Position numbers and translations under genes: made by a program. This document shows positions 9,845 to 20,940 of a DNA stretch of 64,000 nucleotides, piece by piece. Within the stretch, counting starts at the first letter, position 1. Every line of letters starts with the position of its first letter. The notes below the pieces were generated by a model, which was not told the DNA's origin, did not search any database, and saw only the letters and a program-made list of their open reading frames with translations. This DNA is from Dipteris shenzhenensis (taxonomy: Eukaryota > Polypodiophyta > Polypodiopsida > Gleicheniales), in assembly GCA_047967505.1 (NCBI GenBank), contig CM106540.1; one strand, 5' to 3'.

Positions 9845-12106
9845 ATATGCCTTGGCTACCAATCTGTAATTGTATCTGCCAACCTCGTTTGACCTTGTAA
9901 ACCCATCTGCATCCTATGGGCTTCTTCTATGCAGGGCGATCTGTCAAGGTCTCAGTCTAGTTCTTGAGAAGAGCATTCTACTTTTCATCCATTGCGTTTT
10001 GCCACTCAGGGACTTGTATTGCATCTTGGAGAGATCTTGGAAGGAGGTCGGCCCATCAAATTCCATCACTTTGGCCATAAATGCATAATTGCTCTTGTAG
10101 GTCCACCTCTGAGGTGCCTTTCGATCACAAGCAGATCTTCTGAGATTGGAAGTAAAGATCTTAGGGATCTAAGTGATGACAGTGGTAGTGGTTGTATTCA
10201 CTATGTTAAGGAACTTCTCTTTGCCTTTACTCTGAGTGGTCACTATGGGCTGCATACTATCTAACTGTGTAGGCAAAGAAATATGATGTATCATTGGCAC
10301 TGCTAGCTACGACAGAGCAAAAAATGTAGTCGGACTATCAAAGTATGATGAAGCCTCATCAATGATAACATCCCTGAATATAATCAATTGCTGCTTGACT
10401 GGATCATAGAGTAGGTATGCCTTTGATTCTACATCATATCCTAGAAAGATGCGCTTGATTGACTTGACATCAAGTTTAGTCCTGAGTGCATCAGGAACAT
10501 GTGCATAAGAAAGAGATCCAAATTCTCTCAAGTGATTAAAAAAAAGGGCTTAGGTCATGTGAATTTCTCTTCTAGCATCATGTTTTGCAATGAAACGGTT
10601 AGGCTCCTGTTCAATCAAGTTCACACCTATGCCACATGCTTCGGCCTAATACTATCTTAGAACATTCTTCTCATCAAGTATGCATCTAGATGACTCTGCA
10701 ATCACCCTGTTCTTTTTCTCCAGCAACTCCGTTCTACTGAGGAGAATATTTGCATGTGACTGGCGTTTGATGCCATAATGCCTACAAAAGGCATTGAACT
10801 TTGTGGACTTGTATTCACCTCCATTGTCATAATGGAGGACTTTAAGGTACTTGCCATTCTACTTTTCTACCAAGGCTTTGAAGTCTTTAAAAGTGTTGAA
10901 TGCATTAGACTTCTACTTTAGGAACTAGATCCAAGTCTTCCGCAAGTAATCATCTCTGAAGGTGATGAAGTACAAAGCCTTGCCAAGAGATTGTATAGAA
11001 GTCAGACCCCATAGATCAGTATGCACAATCTAAAGGATGTTGGTACTTCAAGTTCAAGATGTGTGCTCATTGTTATGTATCTAAGTAGTGGATTTCTCAG
11101 ATTGAGCATACTGTGATATGAGAACTTTGTGTTGATAGCCTTGAGAATCATCTTCATCATAGGCATAGTGGGTGGATTGCCATTGATGATTGTTGCCTCA
11201 ATGGGACTTCCCTAGTTTCCTCCTCTGCTAGAGTTTTCTCTACCTCTCGAATCCCATGTCCCCTTCTGGGCAGGAGGACCATGATTTTGAGCCGATGAGA
11301 TTGGAGCATGTTTGCCTTAATACTAACCTTTTCCTTGGTTATTGAGCATACAAAATTCTTGCCTCTTCCTTTGTGGAACCCTCTTCCTCCTCCTCTTGAT
11401 GTGAAGGTGGTGTCACGATTATTTGAATCTGCTTTGAGACCGCATCTCAATTGCTCCTACATGAGCATGTCTAACATGAGTTGAAATTATGGAGGTGTAT
11501 CTCGACTGACTAATGCAGTCACAAACTACCCATAGCCCACCGTTGATTGCAATCTAGACTAGTCTCTCTTCTTTGACCTCTTGTCTAAGTAATGTGAGCT
11601 GATCTCCAAGATCCTTTAATTCAAGTAAGAAATCATGACCAAATTCATTTGGAAGCATTGGGTTGTTGTTCAACTGATTCTCCAACAAGATAATATGTGT
11701 TGGCCTTGAACAATCCTTCCAAGTCTTTCAAGCAAGTACAATTGAGCTCTAACCTTGAAGAATAGGGATCATCATATCCTTCACATTGAAATCGTTGATA
11801 TTCAATGCAAGCCAAGCCTTTGTATCCCACTCTTTTGCTTCTTTGCAAGCTCTAGATGTTGATCTGTGGTAAGAGGGGTTATCAAGGTAGGTTCAGGTCT
11901 CTTTTCCTCTTTCGTGAAAATATCACACAAGCCCTTCAGCTGAAAAAAGTTCAACATCGTAAACTTCCAATTGCCATAGTTGCTATCATCGAGCTTGCTA
12001 CTTTGATCAAGAAATATGAAATCATCATGTGATTTCTTGATAGCAAGTCATATGCACCAAGAATCAAAACCTGTATACAAATAGCAACTAAGTGTCTGTG
12101 ATACCA
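9845..12106 (-). pseudogene. Ty1/copia gag-pol remnant (family B), truncated in RT
   Basis: The minus strand begins with a gag N-terminus containing SKLDDSNYGNWKF (about 12,000-11,960), the usual copia gag signature. It continues with gag pieces (11,848-11,645), an Arg/Gly-rich segment before the expected zinc-knuckle region (11,450-11,157), an integrase region with a decayed ERKN-like tract (about 10,740-10,600), and the integrase C-terminus FGSLSYAHVPD...IFLGYD (10,531-10,307). The last recognisable coding piece is the RT start GCRWVYKVKRG, then RLVAKAYQ, near 9,845. Protease and RT core are missing or unreadable. Several frameshifts and stops show it is dead. Confidence 0.82.
12093..12106 (-). 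other. Primer-binding site of copia family B (degenerate)
   Basis: The minus strand reads TGGTATCACAGACA, close to the plant copia initiator-Met PBS TGGTATCAGAGC. It lies just upstream of the gag start and next to the LTR side, as expected. Confidence 0.6.
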
Positions 12107-12880
12107 AAGGCTTTATAAGGCTTGAGAAGATAGTGAAAGAACCAATGGCAAATAGTCAACTAGTGACTTTACAAGGTGGCAGTGCAACATGCGTAACTGT
12201 CTCCTTTAAGTAGCTAGTTGTATAACCAGTCTATATGTCCATCGACATGAAAAGCAACAAAATAGATTTTATCTTAATTCATTTTATGTGTTGAGTTTGG
12301 AGCGGCTGCATCGAACACTAGGAGGGTTCCAATGAAGAGTTTCAGCAAATACTGATCTATGGAAATCCTAAATGTAATATCTGAGGTGGCAAGAATGTAG
12401 AGCTTGAGTTGCTAAACAATTTTGTTTTTTGAAGCTCCCCCAAATTTTGCTTAGATCAAAATTTATGGCTCCCGAAAAAATGGCTAAAGTTTGGTCACAA
12501 GAGGGCCAAAAAATGATGATGTGGATGCACTGATGATGTGGAAAGTATGTGAATGTGTTGGAAGCACAATTGTTGATGCTCATTGTGAGGTGGCATAGAT
12601 GCTATGGTGACATGGCTTGGATGATGTGGCACTATGGCCAATCATTGTTGATGTGACTATGCTAATGTGGCAGATTACATGATGAAATGGCACCTATGGG
12701 CAGCTGTGATTATGTGGCAGATAGGGTTTCCACGTGGCCAAAACCTGATCACTCACTAAAACGAGGGTCAACTTGACTTGATCTAGGTGGGAGCTTATCT
12801 GTCACATGGTAGATAGAGAGGCAATGAGAGAGAGATAGAGAGAGAAAACTAATAGAGAGAGAAAACTATGTAGGAGCTCT
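12107..12880 (-). repeat. Probable 5' LTR region of copia family B
   Basis: It lies directly upstream of the PBS on the minus strand. It contains many copies of a TGATGTGGCA-like motif (12,520-12,730) and a GAGAGA-rich stretch (12,815-12,870). It shares an exact 16-mer (12,775-12,790, reversed) with 40,107-40,122, and its end (ACCTTGTAAAGTC, then CCTTATAAAGCC) resembles 40,625-40,690. The outer boundary could not be fixed because no clear TG end was found. Confidence 0.45.
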
Positions 12881-12984
12881 ATGCAAGAGGCTCAATGGAG
12901 AGGTGGAGGCGATAAATACAATAGAATCACACCATTGAACTGGAGACCTGTAGGTGGAGAACAATACCACGAAATCGCATGCAA

Positions 12985-13840
12985 CAAAGTCTATAATGTT
13001 AAGGCCAAACAACCAGAGCAATTTGGGTGTTGTAGCAGATCACTTGCATCCAACCTCTCACTTGGGTCGGATTCTAGTAAAATTTTCATGATTTTCTCTT
13101 TCTCTATACAACTTGTTGCCTTGAACTGAGCTACTGATATGCATGATATGCATGTCTCCAACCCAATCTGAGTCACAAAATCCATTCAAAGTGTTGCCCT
13201 ATAGCCGATGCCATAGCCTTGAAAATGTCTTCAACATACTTTTGTTGTAAGATTTCTCTCTTGCCAAACCTTAATTCCCAAAAAAAAATGCATTAGCCCA
13301 AGGTTTGTCATCTCAAACTCTCTACTCAACATCTCATGCATCTGAGAGATCTTGACTTCATGGCTTTGTGTGACATAATAATATCATCCACATAAAGGAT
13401 AATCACTATCTACTTTTCTTGCTTAAAAAAAATACATGAATTAGCATTTGAGGGCATTTTCATTAAACCATTACTCACAAAGTAAGTGTCAACTTGTTGG
13501 TGCCTTGTACTTTAGCCTGTAAATTTCCTACCATCAACTATTAGGCCTCTAACTAGCATATTCAATGCCTTGCTACTCTGCCTCTTTTCTTCTTCCAAAG
13601 TTTCACTTTGCCTTCTAAACTAGGGACTCAAAACTTGTTCGTTGTTTTATATACACTTCCTTGAGATTTTCATTAAAAAAGGAAAACTTGACATCCATCT
13701 ACAAGACTGGCTATCCTTCTTGTGCTGCTAAATCCAAGAGAGTGTGGATTTTGTTTAAGCTAGCTATGGGGTATAATGTCTCTTATTAGTTGAATCCTTC
13801 AACTTGTGTAGACACTTTTCTTCCTTTTTTGGAGCAATAA
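12985..13840 (-). pseudogene. Copia RT/RNase H fragment (separate copy)
   Basis: Minus-strand pieces in order give an RT tract MDVKFSFFNENLKE near 13,690 (motif A Asp retained), a catalytic YVDDIIM motif near 13,390, a LRFGKREILQQKYVEDI tract near 13,250, and the RNase H start NGFCDSDWVGD near 13,170. Frameshifts and stops are frequent. It ends abruptly at about 12,990 next to the family B LTR region, and no LTR of its own is visible. Confidence 0.75.
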
Positions 13841-14471
13841 AAGGTTTGTATTATGTCTTAAAATACATAGTAACATCTTGAAGTTATGATTATAATTGGT
13901 TCAACAAAAAAGTTGAACAAAACAAAAGAAAACATTTGGAGATCATACACCAGTTCTAGACTAAGGGTCTATTGATCTAGCTTCGAAGCCTTTTATCAAT
14001 GCAATGCCATCTTGATAGATAGCCCATTTTCCTTCTTTTTTGTCTCCTTTACCTTTGCAAGCTCTGAAATCTTGTTCTTTAAGTGAGATTTTGTGAGTTC
14101 CTCCAAAATCCACACTTGTAAACCTTTCAACTTATTGGATTATCTGATAATCTATGTTCTTTTGGCTCTTGACTTGAAATTAACAATTGGATGCACATGC
14201 TCTGTCTTGACCAATCTCAAAATGTAAATCTACCCATTCAATGCTTGATAAACCTTGACCAATCTCAAAGTCTAAATCTACCCATTCAATGCTTGATAAA
14301 TCGTCATAAATCTCAAAGTTTAAATCTACCCACAGTAATACCAATGCCCGTACTGACAATTTTTGGGAACCAAAATCTTGCACTATTCATCCCATGATGC
14401 CATTCATTTTTTCATGCATTCTACTCTCTCGCTTTTGCTTTCAGCCCGCAAGCCTTGCCTCCTCACTCCTG
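13841..14471. other. Unassigned DNA with a 48-bp tandem repeat
   Basis: There is no recognisable gene apart from the 48-bp repeat annotated separately. It may be decayed upstream sequence of the neighbouring RT fragment. Confidence 0.4.
14207..14340 (+). repeat. 48-bp tandem repeat, about 2.7 copies
   Basis: The unit containing CAATCTCAAA, TAAATCTACCCATTCAATGC and TTGATAAA starts at about 14,211, 14,259 and 14,307. Because 48 is a multiple of three, one minus-strand frame stays open and encodes a 16-residue repeat of the type SSIEWVDLDFEIGQGL. Protein function is not established. Confidence 0.85.
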
Positions 14472-14729
14472 TGACAAAATATGAAGAGGGGAGAGGAGAA
14501 GAGTGGAGATGAGGAGAGAGGGCATAGCTAAGAGAGCACACCTCAAATGACTAACTGTACACTAGATTTAGTTGAAAAAATAGAATATATACAAACCCAT
14601 TTAGGGTTAGGGTTAGGGGATCTAGCCATTTCCTTTATAGCACTCTATAAGGTTAGTGCTATGCACATATGATCACATGATGGTGCTATGCACACGTGAT
14701 CACATGATGTTGAGCGTGAACTCTCAACA
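14472..14729 (-). repeat. 3' LTR of copia family A (258 bp)
   Basis: On the minus strand it starts TGTTGAGAGTTCACGC and ends ATATTTTGTCA, so it has TG...CA ends. It lies directly after the polypurine tract and RNase H of element A. The same LTR occurs on the plus strand at 38,110-38,332. This copy carries an extra 27-bp tandem unit (14,656-14,682 and 14,683-14,709) and a TTTAGGGTTAGGG-type tract near 14,604. Confidence 0.88.
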
Positions 14730-14829
14730 CCTTCCCTCAAGATCAACATCATGAAGTAGGTCTTCCCTCAAGATGATGATTCTAGGGAATTGAAGAAGGA
14801 CTGAGCATTACATTCCATCACACCCCTTT

Positions 14830-15339
14830 AATGGGAATGCCCTTCCTCTGTGTCAAACCAAGAGCTAGTCGGTGTTTCTTGAATAGCTCTTTACTGAGTA
14901 ATTTGGTAAAGATGTCTGCAACATTTTCTTTGCTATCACAATGCTGCAGTGTGATGTCACCAAGTAACACTCTTTCTCTGATGAAGTGCTATCTGACATT
15001 AATGTACTGGATTCCTGGCCAATGCTTGAGCCAATTGATTATCACAGTATATTGTTGTTGGTTTTGATTCATCAAAGTAATGTGCTTCTGACAGTAGTCT
15101 TCTGAGCCATATAGCCTCACATGCACCTGTAGTGAGTGCCCTATATTCTGCTTCAGTCGAAGACAAAGAAACAGTTGGCTGTTTGTTTGACAACCATGAT
15201 ATAGCACCTTGACCAAGGAAAAATGCATATCCCTATGTCGATCTCCTGGTCTCATGATCTCCGACATAGTCATTGTCACAGTATCCATGCAACCATGGAT
15301 GACTTCCTCTGTATTCTATTCCAAACTATCTTGTACCTC
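14830..15339 (-). pseudogene. RNase H and C-terminus of copia element A
   Basis: The minus strand gives the RNase H core with [32 protein letters not shown] and TIYCDNQLAQALARNP, then the C-terminal tail ENVADIFTKLL near 14,890. The order and motifs are those of copia RNase H, whose acidic residues include D, E and D. It was split from its RT by insertion of element F at 15,340-15,344. Stops lie between the pieces. Confidence 0.88.
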
Positions 15340-15344
15340 TAATG

Positions 15345-16049
15345 TGTAAGAAAACAATACAACGTCTATGCTCAACAGATAACAGGATCTCGTATGCAAG
15401 AGAGAAAATAGATAGTATGGAGAATCAAAAATTTGATTACTATAGAATTGATACAATAGATGGCGCTACCTCCCAACCGTGCGCTCCTGTGAGAAAAGCT
15501 TCGATGGCGTGCTAGAAACAGTAGAGGACGGAGGCTGGATGCTAAGGAATCAGGGTTGCTGTAGCCAGTGATAAAATGGGCTTCATGGGCTTGCTCTTAT
15601 ATAGCCACTAGTCATAGTCGGTTAGACCCAATTGGGTGACCGACCCAGTTCGCCCAAAACGGTAAGCTGGGGGTCAGCCCGAAATAGGCCACCGACCATA
15701 TGATAAAACCATGGCATAAAATAGGCCACCATTCGGCCTAGAGCCATCCGGGATCATCTGGGGCTCCAAACGGGCCCCACAACTCGAGAGTGGGCTGCCT
15801 CGAGAAATGCTCTGTCTACCCTCAGTGTGGTCAGTCATGGGATGCCTTCCCGCACTTGCATGTAGCCTAGTTGGCAGTGTGCCAACTCCGTCCAGCCACC
15901 AAGCCACACATGGCCCCCATCTGGTGTCCAAACGAGGACCTACCGAATAACCGAGCTACTCAAATGCCTTCTCCTCATATGGGGGGCTTACAAGTAGAGT
16001 TAGCTGGTTCTCGTGTAGTTACACGAGAGTGGAGCATTGATATCTAACA
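15345..16049 (-). repeat. 3' LTR of element F
   Basis: 705 bp, minus strand, starting TGTTAGATATCAATGC and ending TTTTCTTACA. It carries a TATA-like CTATATAAGAG on the minus strand at about 15,597-15,606. It pairs with 20,230-20,935. Confidence 0.95.
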
Positions 16050-16060
16050 CCCCCCCTCAA
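16050..16060 (-). other. Polypurine tract of element F
   Basis: The minus strand reads TTGAGGGGGGG directly before the 3' LTR, the usual plus-strand priming site for reverse transcription. Confidence 0.85.
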
Positions 16061-16079
16061 TGTCCACCCGCAAGTGAAC

Positions 16080-16833
16080 TTACTTTTTCGGTCCAATGCC
16101 AAGTCGATGAAGATTCCTCTCTAGCAAGTCTCTTCTAAGAGCATTCATGAAGATGTCCGTAGCATTCTCTGTAGTCGGACAGTACACCAAGTTGACTTCT
16201 CCATCCATCATGAGCTCGCGTACAAAGTGATATTGAATCTCAATGTGTTTTGTGCGAGCATGGAACACAGGGTTCTTTGCAATCGCCATGCAACTTTGAT
16301 TGTCACATGATAACTACATAGGCTTGTTCTGCACTGCATCCATGTCCCCTAAAATCCTCCTCAACCACATTGCCTCGCAAGAAGCAAAGCATGCTGATTT
16401 TGTACTCAGCCTCGGTAGAAGAAAGAGCAACTATAGGTTGCTTCTTGCTGACCCATGACACAGCTCCAGATCTAAGTGAGAAACAGTAACCTGTCACTGA
16501 TCTCCTGTTATCCACGTCTCCTGCCCAATTCGAATCACAAAATCCGGTCAAGATGTTGCCCTTGGTATAGGTGATGCCATAATCAAGTGTGCCTTTGCTG
16601 TATTTCAGCACCTGCATCCCTACCCTCCAATGGTTCTCCTGGGGCTTATTGGAAAACCTGCTTAGTACGCCACTCGCAAAGCTGATGTCCGGCCGTGTGT
16701 TGCACAAGTAAATCAAATTGCCCACAAGCCTTCTGTACTTCGCTTCGTCCACCAATGGTGATGAACCCTCGTTTGAGAGCTTCACGTCAACCTCCATAGG
16801 GGTTCCAACTATCTTGCACTCTTTGTCTTGCAC
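16080..16833 (-). pseudogene. RNase H domain of element F
   Basis: The frame at 16,833-16,303 holds the RT/RNase H linker (VGNLIYLCNTRPDISFA) and the RNase H core with GFCDSNWAGDVDNRRSVTG and [17 protein letters not shown] frameshift after that leads to the C-terminal piece 16,289-16,080 with [20 protein letters not shown] and a FTKAL-like tract changed to FMNAL. Its natural stop lies just before the polypurine tract. The domain is recognisable but broken. Confidence 0.9.
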
Positions 16834-17847
16834 TCAGCCATGCCAAATGCTTTTAGTATCTCTCCAGCATACTTTAGCTGTGAAATGAAGATCTGTTTTG
16901 GCTCTTGCCAAACTTCAATTCCCAAATAGAAATGCATCAGTCCGAGGTCTGTCATTTCAAACTCTCTTCCTAGCAAATGCTTTGTCTGCGAGATCTTCTC
17001 TTCATGGTTCCCTGTTATGACAAGGTCGTCCACATAAAGGACCACGATCATACACCTGCCTCCTTCTCTGAAGATATACAAATTTGCATCAGATGGGCTC
17101 CTCCTGAACCCGTTTTGCAGAAAGTAGGATCAATCCGCTGGTACCACGCTCATGGGGCTTGTTTCAGCCCGTAAAGTTCCTTCTTCAGTTTACAGACTTT
17201 ACCTTCTGAATCGGGGAACCGGGGATCACAAAACTTGGTGGTTGTTCCACATATACCTCCTCCTTGAGATCTCCATTCAGAAAGGTGGATTTTACATCCA
17301 TTTGAAACATGGGCCAACTTCCCTACGCTGCTAAAGCCAAAACACTACGAATTGTGGTTAATCGAGGTGTGGGTGCAAAAGTATCCTGATAATCAAAACC
17401 ATGTACCTGTGCAAATCCTTTTGCCACGAGCCGAGCCTTGTACTTATCCAACGTTCCGTCGGACTTATACTTGGTCTTGTACACCCACTTGGTGCCGATT
17501 ACCTTGCGTTTTGGTGGATGATCCACAAGGTCCCAAGTGTTGTTCTTCATTATGGAGCCATACTCTAACTGCATAGCCTCCATCCACCTATCATCACCCT
17601 GTGCCTCTTCAAGACACTTGGGTTCATCAGCACGGATCACCTCTGTCATCAAAGCGTAGTTGACCAAGTGTTCTTGCACCCTTCTTTGCTCCTCTAATCT
17701 CTTGGACCGGCGGTGTTCGGATGGTTCCTCCTTAATGGCTAGAGGTTCTCTGCTATCCAAAAGCTGCTTTACCCACTTCGGGAATTGGCCGTTGCCGTTG
17801 TGGTTCTGCAGGCTCTTCTTCCTCTTCTTTATCTTGAATCCTCCCAA
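16809..17847 (-). pseudogene. Reverse transcriptase of element F
   Basis: The N-terminal RT part (17,847-17,323) includes WMEAMQLEYGSIMKNNTWDLV, IGTKWVYKTKYKSDGTLDKYKARL (RT entry motifs) and DTFAP. After a stop, the tract with [20 protein letters not shown] carries motif A. The catalytic YVDD (VVLYVDDLVITG) lies in 17,081-16,809. Frames change near 17,320 and 17,100. All catalytic Asp residues are still readable, but the frame is not continuous. Related to the RT of element E. Confidence 0.92.
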
Positions 17848-17979
17848 GCACCATTGGGGGAGTTCGGTCTACTATTGGTGGTTGTACTGGATGGATATCC
17901 TAGTCCTGGTTGTCTCGGAAGGAAGCATCCTCCTTCAATTGATGCGGCTATTCTGAGAAGACCACATCGCGACTTACTA

Positions 17980-18870
17980 TTACCTTCTTGGTAACAGGGT
18001 TATAGAGATGGTAACCCTTCGCCTCTTCACTGTAGCCCAAGAAAATACACTTTCGACTCTTCGGTTCCCATTTGGTCCTGTTAGCATCAGGGACATGCAC
18101 AAAATAGTCACATCCAAAAACTCTGAAATGTGCAGCTGAAGGTTTCTTACCAGAAAAGGCATATGCAGTGGAGTCATCCCGTTCACAGCCTTCGTGTAGC
18201 TACGATTCAGAATGTAAACTGCCGTGTTACATGCTTCAACCCAAAAAGTCTTTGGCAAATCTTTCCCTTTCATCATACTCTGTCCCATTTCATAGATGAC
18301 GTGCTTCTTGTGTTTTGCTACTCCATTTTGCTATGATGTATGTGGCGGGGGTTTCTGCCTCTTGATCCCGTGACTTTTGCAATAACTTTCGAATTCAGTT
18401 GATGTGAACTCTCCAACTCTGTCTGATCTCAATTTCTTCACCTTCCTCCCCGTTTCTTTCTCAACCATTACATGCCATTCCTTAAACTTACTAAAAGCCT
18501 CGTCTTTAGTCTTTCAGGAAGTATATCCATATCCTTCTATTGTAGTCATCGATTAGTGTCATGAAGTAGTAGGAACCACCCAAAGCTTCTGTCTCCATCT
18601 TTCCACAGAGGTCCGTGTGAACGAGCTCTAGAGGAGCCTTTGCCCTGCTAGCCTCTTTAGGAAAGGGCTGCTGATGCTACTTGCCATCATGCAAGCTTCA
18701 CATACATCGGGCAGATCTGTAATTTCTGGTAGATCTACAATCATTCCACTTTTATGCATCTCCTTTAAAGAACTAAGGTTTAGATGACCAAACCTCTCAT
18801 GCCACAACTTAGTGTTCTTCACATCGGCTCGAGCACTGAAAGCTGAGAGTTCGTAGATGTTGTTGCGCCA
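17980..18870 (-). pseudogene. Integrase of element F
   Basis: The zinc-binding HHCC part is seen at 18,830-18,690 (LWHERFGHLNLSSL, then CEACMM). The catalytic core is seen in broken frames (LVHTDLCGKM near 18,620, IDDYNRRIWIYFLK near 18,540, RSDRVGEF near 18,420). The tract that normally reads QNGVAERKNR is QNGVAKHKKH, so the catalytic Glu appears changed to Lys. The C-terminal part MMKGKDLPKTFWVEACNTAVYILN lies at 18,288-17,980. At least two frameshifts are present. Confidence 0.85.
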
Positions 18871-18977
18871 TGTACCTTTACAAACGACCTTCCCTTGAAG
18901 ATCCAGAATCTGAGAGTTCGTAGATGTTGTTGCGCCATGTACCTTTACAAACGACCTTCCCTTGAAGATCCAGAATC
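18844..18977 (+). repeat. Perfect 67-bp tandem duplication
   Basis: The 67 bp at 18,844-18,910 (starting TGAGAGTTCGTAGATG) is repeated without mismatch at 18,911-18,977. Because 67 is not a multiple of three, it shifts the polyprotein frame between protease and integrase. Confidence 0.97.
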
Positions 18978-19576
18978 TGTGCACCATTCTTATCGAATTG
19001 AACTTTGAGGTCTCGATCTGTGATCGCTGAAACGGACAACAAGTTCCTCTTGATATCTGGCACATAAAGAACATCGGACAACTGTTTTACAACTCCATCT
19101 GACTTGAGAGCAATCGTACCTTTTCCTTTTGCTGGACATTTTGCATCATTACCGACTACTACCAGGATGTCATTCCCTACCGGCTGTAGAGAGGTATACC
19201 AATCCTTCCGACTGGTCATGTGGCGCGATGCACCACTGTGAATAATCCAAGGTTCATCTGCAGGTACATGAACTGCCTCCGTGCAAATCTCCTCAATTGC
19301 TACAAACAACTCTACTGGTACTGCCTGCACGTTGTTGCTGGACTCTTTCTTTACTCCGTTCTTCTCATCTGCAATCTTCTTCCGGCACTCATTCTGCTTG
19401 TGCCTTGCCTTGTTGCAATAGAAGCACTTGATCTTCTTCTTTCTCTTTTTATCATCAGAAGAAGATGGGTTACCAGAGTCCTTACCCTTACGTTTCAGCG
19501 TAGAAAGCCGAATCTTCTCCAGTCCTCGTCTTTTGATGCATCTCCTCCTCCAGAAGCATCGCACTGAAATCCTCAA
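18878..19576 (-). pseudogene. Gag C-terminus and protease of element F
   Basis: This 232-codon open frame contains a lysine-rich tract, the CCHC zinc knuckle CFYCNKARHKQNEC (CX2CX4HX4C), then the protease region WIIHSGASRHMTS. The usual catalytic triplet is DSG; here the Asp is His, so the protease should be inactive. The frame goes on through DVLYVPDIKRNLLSV and IYELS into a 67-bp tandem duplication that shifts it. Confidence 0.9.
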
Positions 19577-20159
19577 AGTTGAGGGGCGAATTTCTGTTCT
19601 GCGTATTCAGCGCCATAGTAAGACCATCGTACTTTGGTGGGAGAATCCGTATGCACCTTTGTGCTAGATTCTCACTGGTGATGGTGATGCCAATCACAGT
19701 CATCTGATCGCGCAGATTCTTCACCCTGGTGATGAACTTCTCTGCCGCTTCAGACTCAGACAGTTTCTTGTTCGTGAGTTGAGTCTCTAGATTCTGAATT
19801 TGTGTCTGATTCGTGGTCTCATACTAACTTTTCAAGAGCGTCCATGCCTCCTCCACTGTGGTGACATGTTGAATTAACACCATGACAGTGTCACTTACAC
19901 TGCAAACAATAGAACACAGCGCATCTGCATTTCTTCTTATCCACGCGAGAATCTCATCTGCAGTTGGTACTATCTGTTGTCCTGCATTGGCTGGATTCGA
20001 TCTCGGAACCGGCTTCAGGTCTACCCCAGTAGCAATATCCCAAAGCTCGTATGCGCTTAGGATGGTCTTCATCTTGAACTTCCAGAGTGGATAGTTAGAG
20101 CCGTCCAACTTTTCGCTTTCGCCGAACGGTGGGATTCGCAGTCTTGCAGGCTGGGCCAT
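19488..20159 (-). pseudogene. Gag of element F
   Basis: It starts at an ATG at 20,159 (MAQPARLRIPPF) and shows the copia gag signature EKLDGSNYPLWKFKM, followed by ADALCSIVCSVSD, a stop at about 19,825 and the UBN2-type tract ETTNQTQIQNLETQL, then LAQRCIRILPPKYDGLTMALN. A frameshift near 19,500 joins it to the zinc-knuckle frame. It is similar in length and sequence to the gag of element E. Confidence 0.9.
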
Positions 20160-20213
20160 CTCTCACAATCTGCTCGCAAATAGAAACACAATACCAAATC
20201 TTCTTGCTAGAGT

Positions 20214-20229
20214 CTAGGCTCTGATACCA
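20214..20229 (-). other. Primer-binding site of element F
   Basis: The minus strand reads TGGTATCAGAGCCTAG, an exact plant copia-type initiator-Met PBS core, immediately inside the 5' LTR. Confidence 0.93.
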
Positions 20230-20935
20230 TGTAAGAAAACAATACAATGTCTATGCTCAACAGATAACAGGATCTCGTATGCAAGAGAGAAAACAGATAG
20301 TATGGAGAATAAAAAATTTGATTACTATAGAACTGATACAATAGATGGCGCTGCCTCCCAACCGTGCGCTCCTGTGAGAGAAGCTTTGATGGCATGCTAG
20401 AAACAGTAGAGGACGGAGGCTGGATGCTAAGGAATCATGGTTCCTATAGCCAGTGATGAAATGGGCTTCACGGGCTTGCTCTTATATAGCCACTAGTCGT
20501 AGTCGGTTAGACCCAATTGGGTGACCGACCCAGTCCGCCCAAAATGGTCGACTAGTGGTCGGTCCTGAAATAGGCCACTGACCATATGATAGAACCATGG
20601 CATAAAATAGGCCATCGTTCAGCCCAGAGCCATCCGGGATCATCTGGGGCTCCAAACGGGCCCTAGAACTCGAGAGTGGGCTGCCCCAAGAAATGCTCTG
20701 TCTACCCTCAGTGCGGTCAGTCATGGGATGCCTTCCCGCACTTGCATGTAGCCTAGTTGGCAGTGTGCCAACTCTGTCCAGCCATCAGGCCACACATGGC
20801 CCCCATCTGGTGTCCAAACCAGGACCTACTAGATAATCGAGCTACTCAAATGCCTTCTCCTCATATGGGGGGCTTACAAGTAGAGTTAGCTGGTTCCCGC
20901 ATAGTTACACGAGAGTGGAGCATTGGTATCTAACA
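20230..20935 (-). repeat. 5' LTR of element F
   Basis: 706 bp, TGTTAG...CTTACA on the minus strand, with a TATA-like CTATATAAGAG at about 20,480-20,489. It pairs with 15,345-16,049. Confidence 0.95.
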
Positions 20936-20940
20936 TAATG

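Larger units (their letters stand above)
15345..20935 (-). mobile_element. Complete copia family F element, 5,591 bp, TSD TAATG
   Basis: Two LTRs (15,345-16,049 and 20,230-20,935) flank an internal region with PBS, gag, protease, integrase, RT, RNase H and polypurine tract, all minus strand. The target site TAATG is present at 15,340-15,344 and 20,936-20,940, which proves insertion into element A. The LTRs differ at roughly 20 sites in the first 330 positions compared by eye, so the insertion is not recent. Frameshifts, a 67-bp internal duplication and changed catalytic residues make it non-autonomous. Confidence 0.95.
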
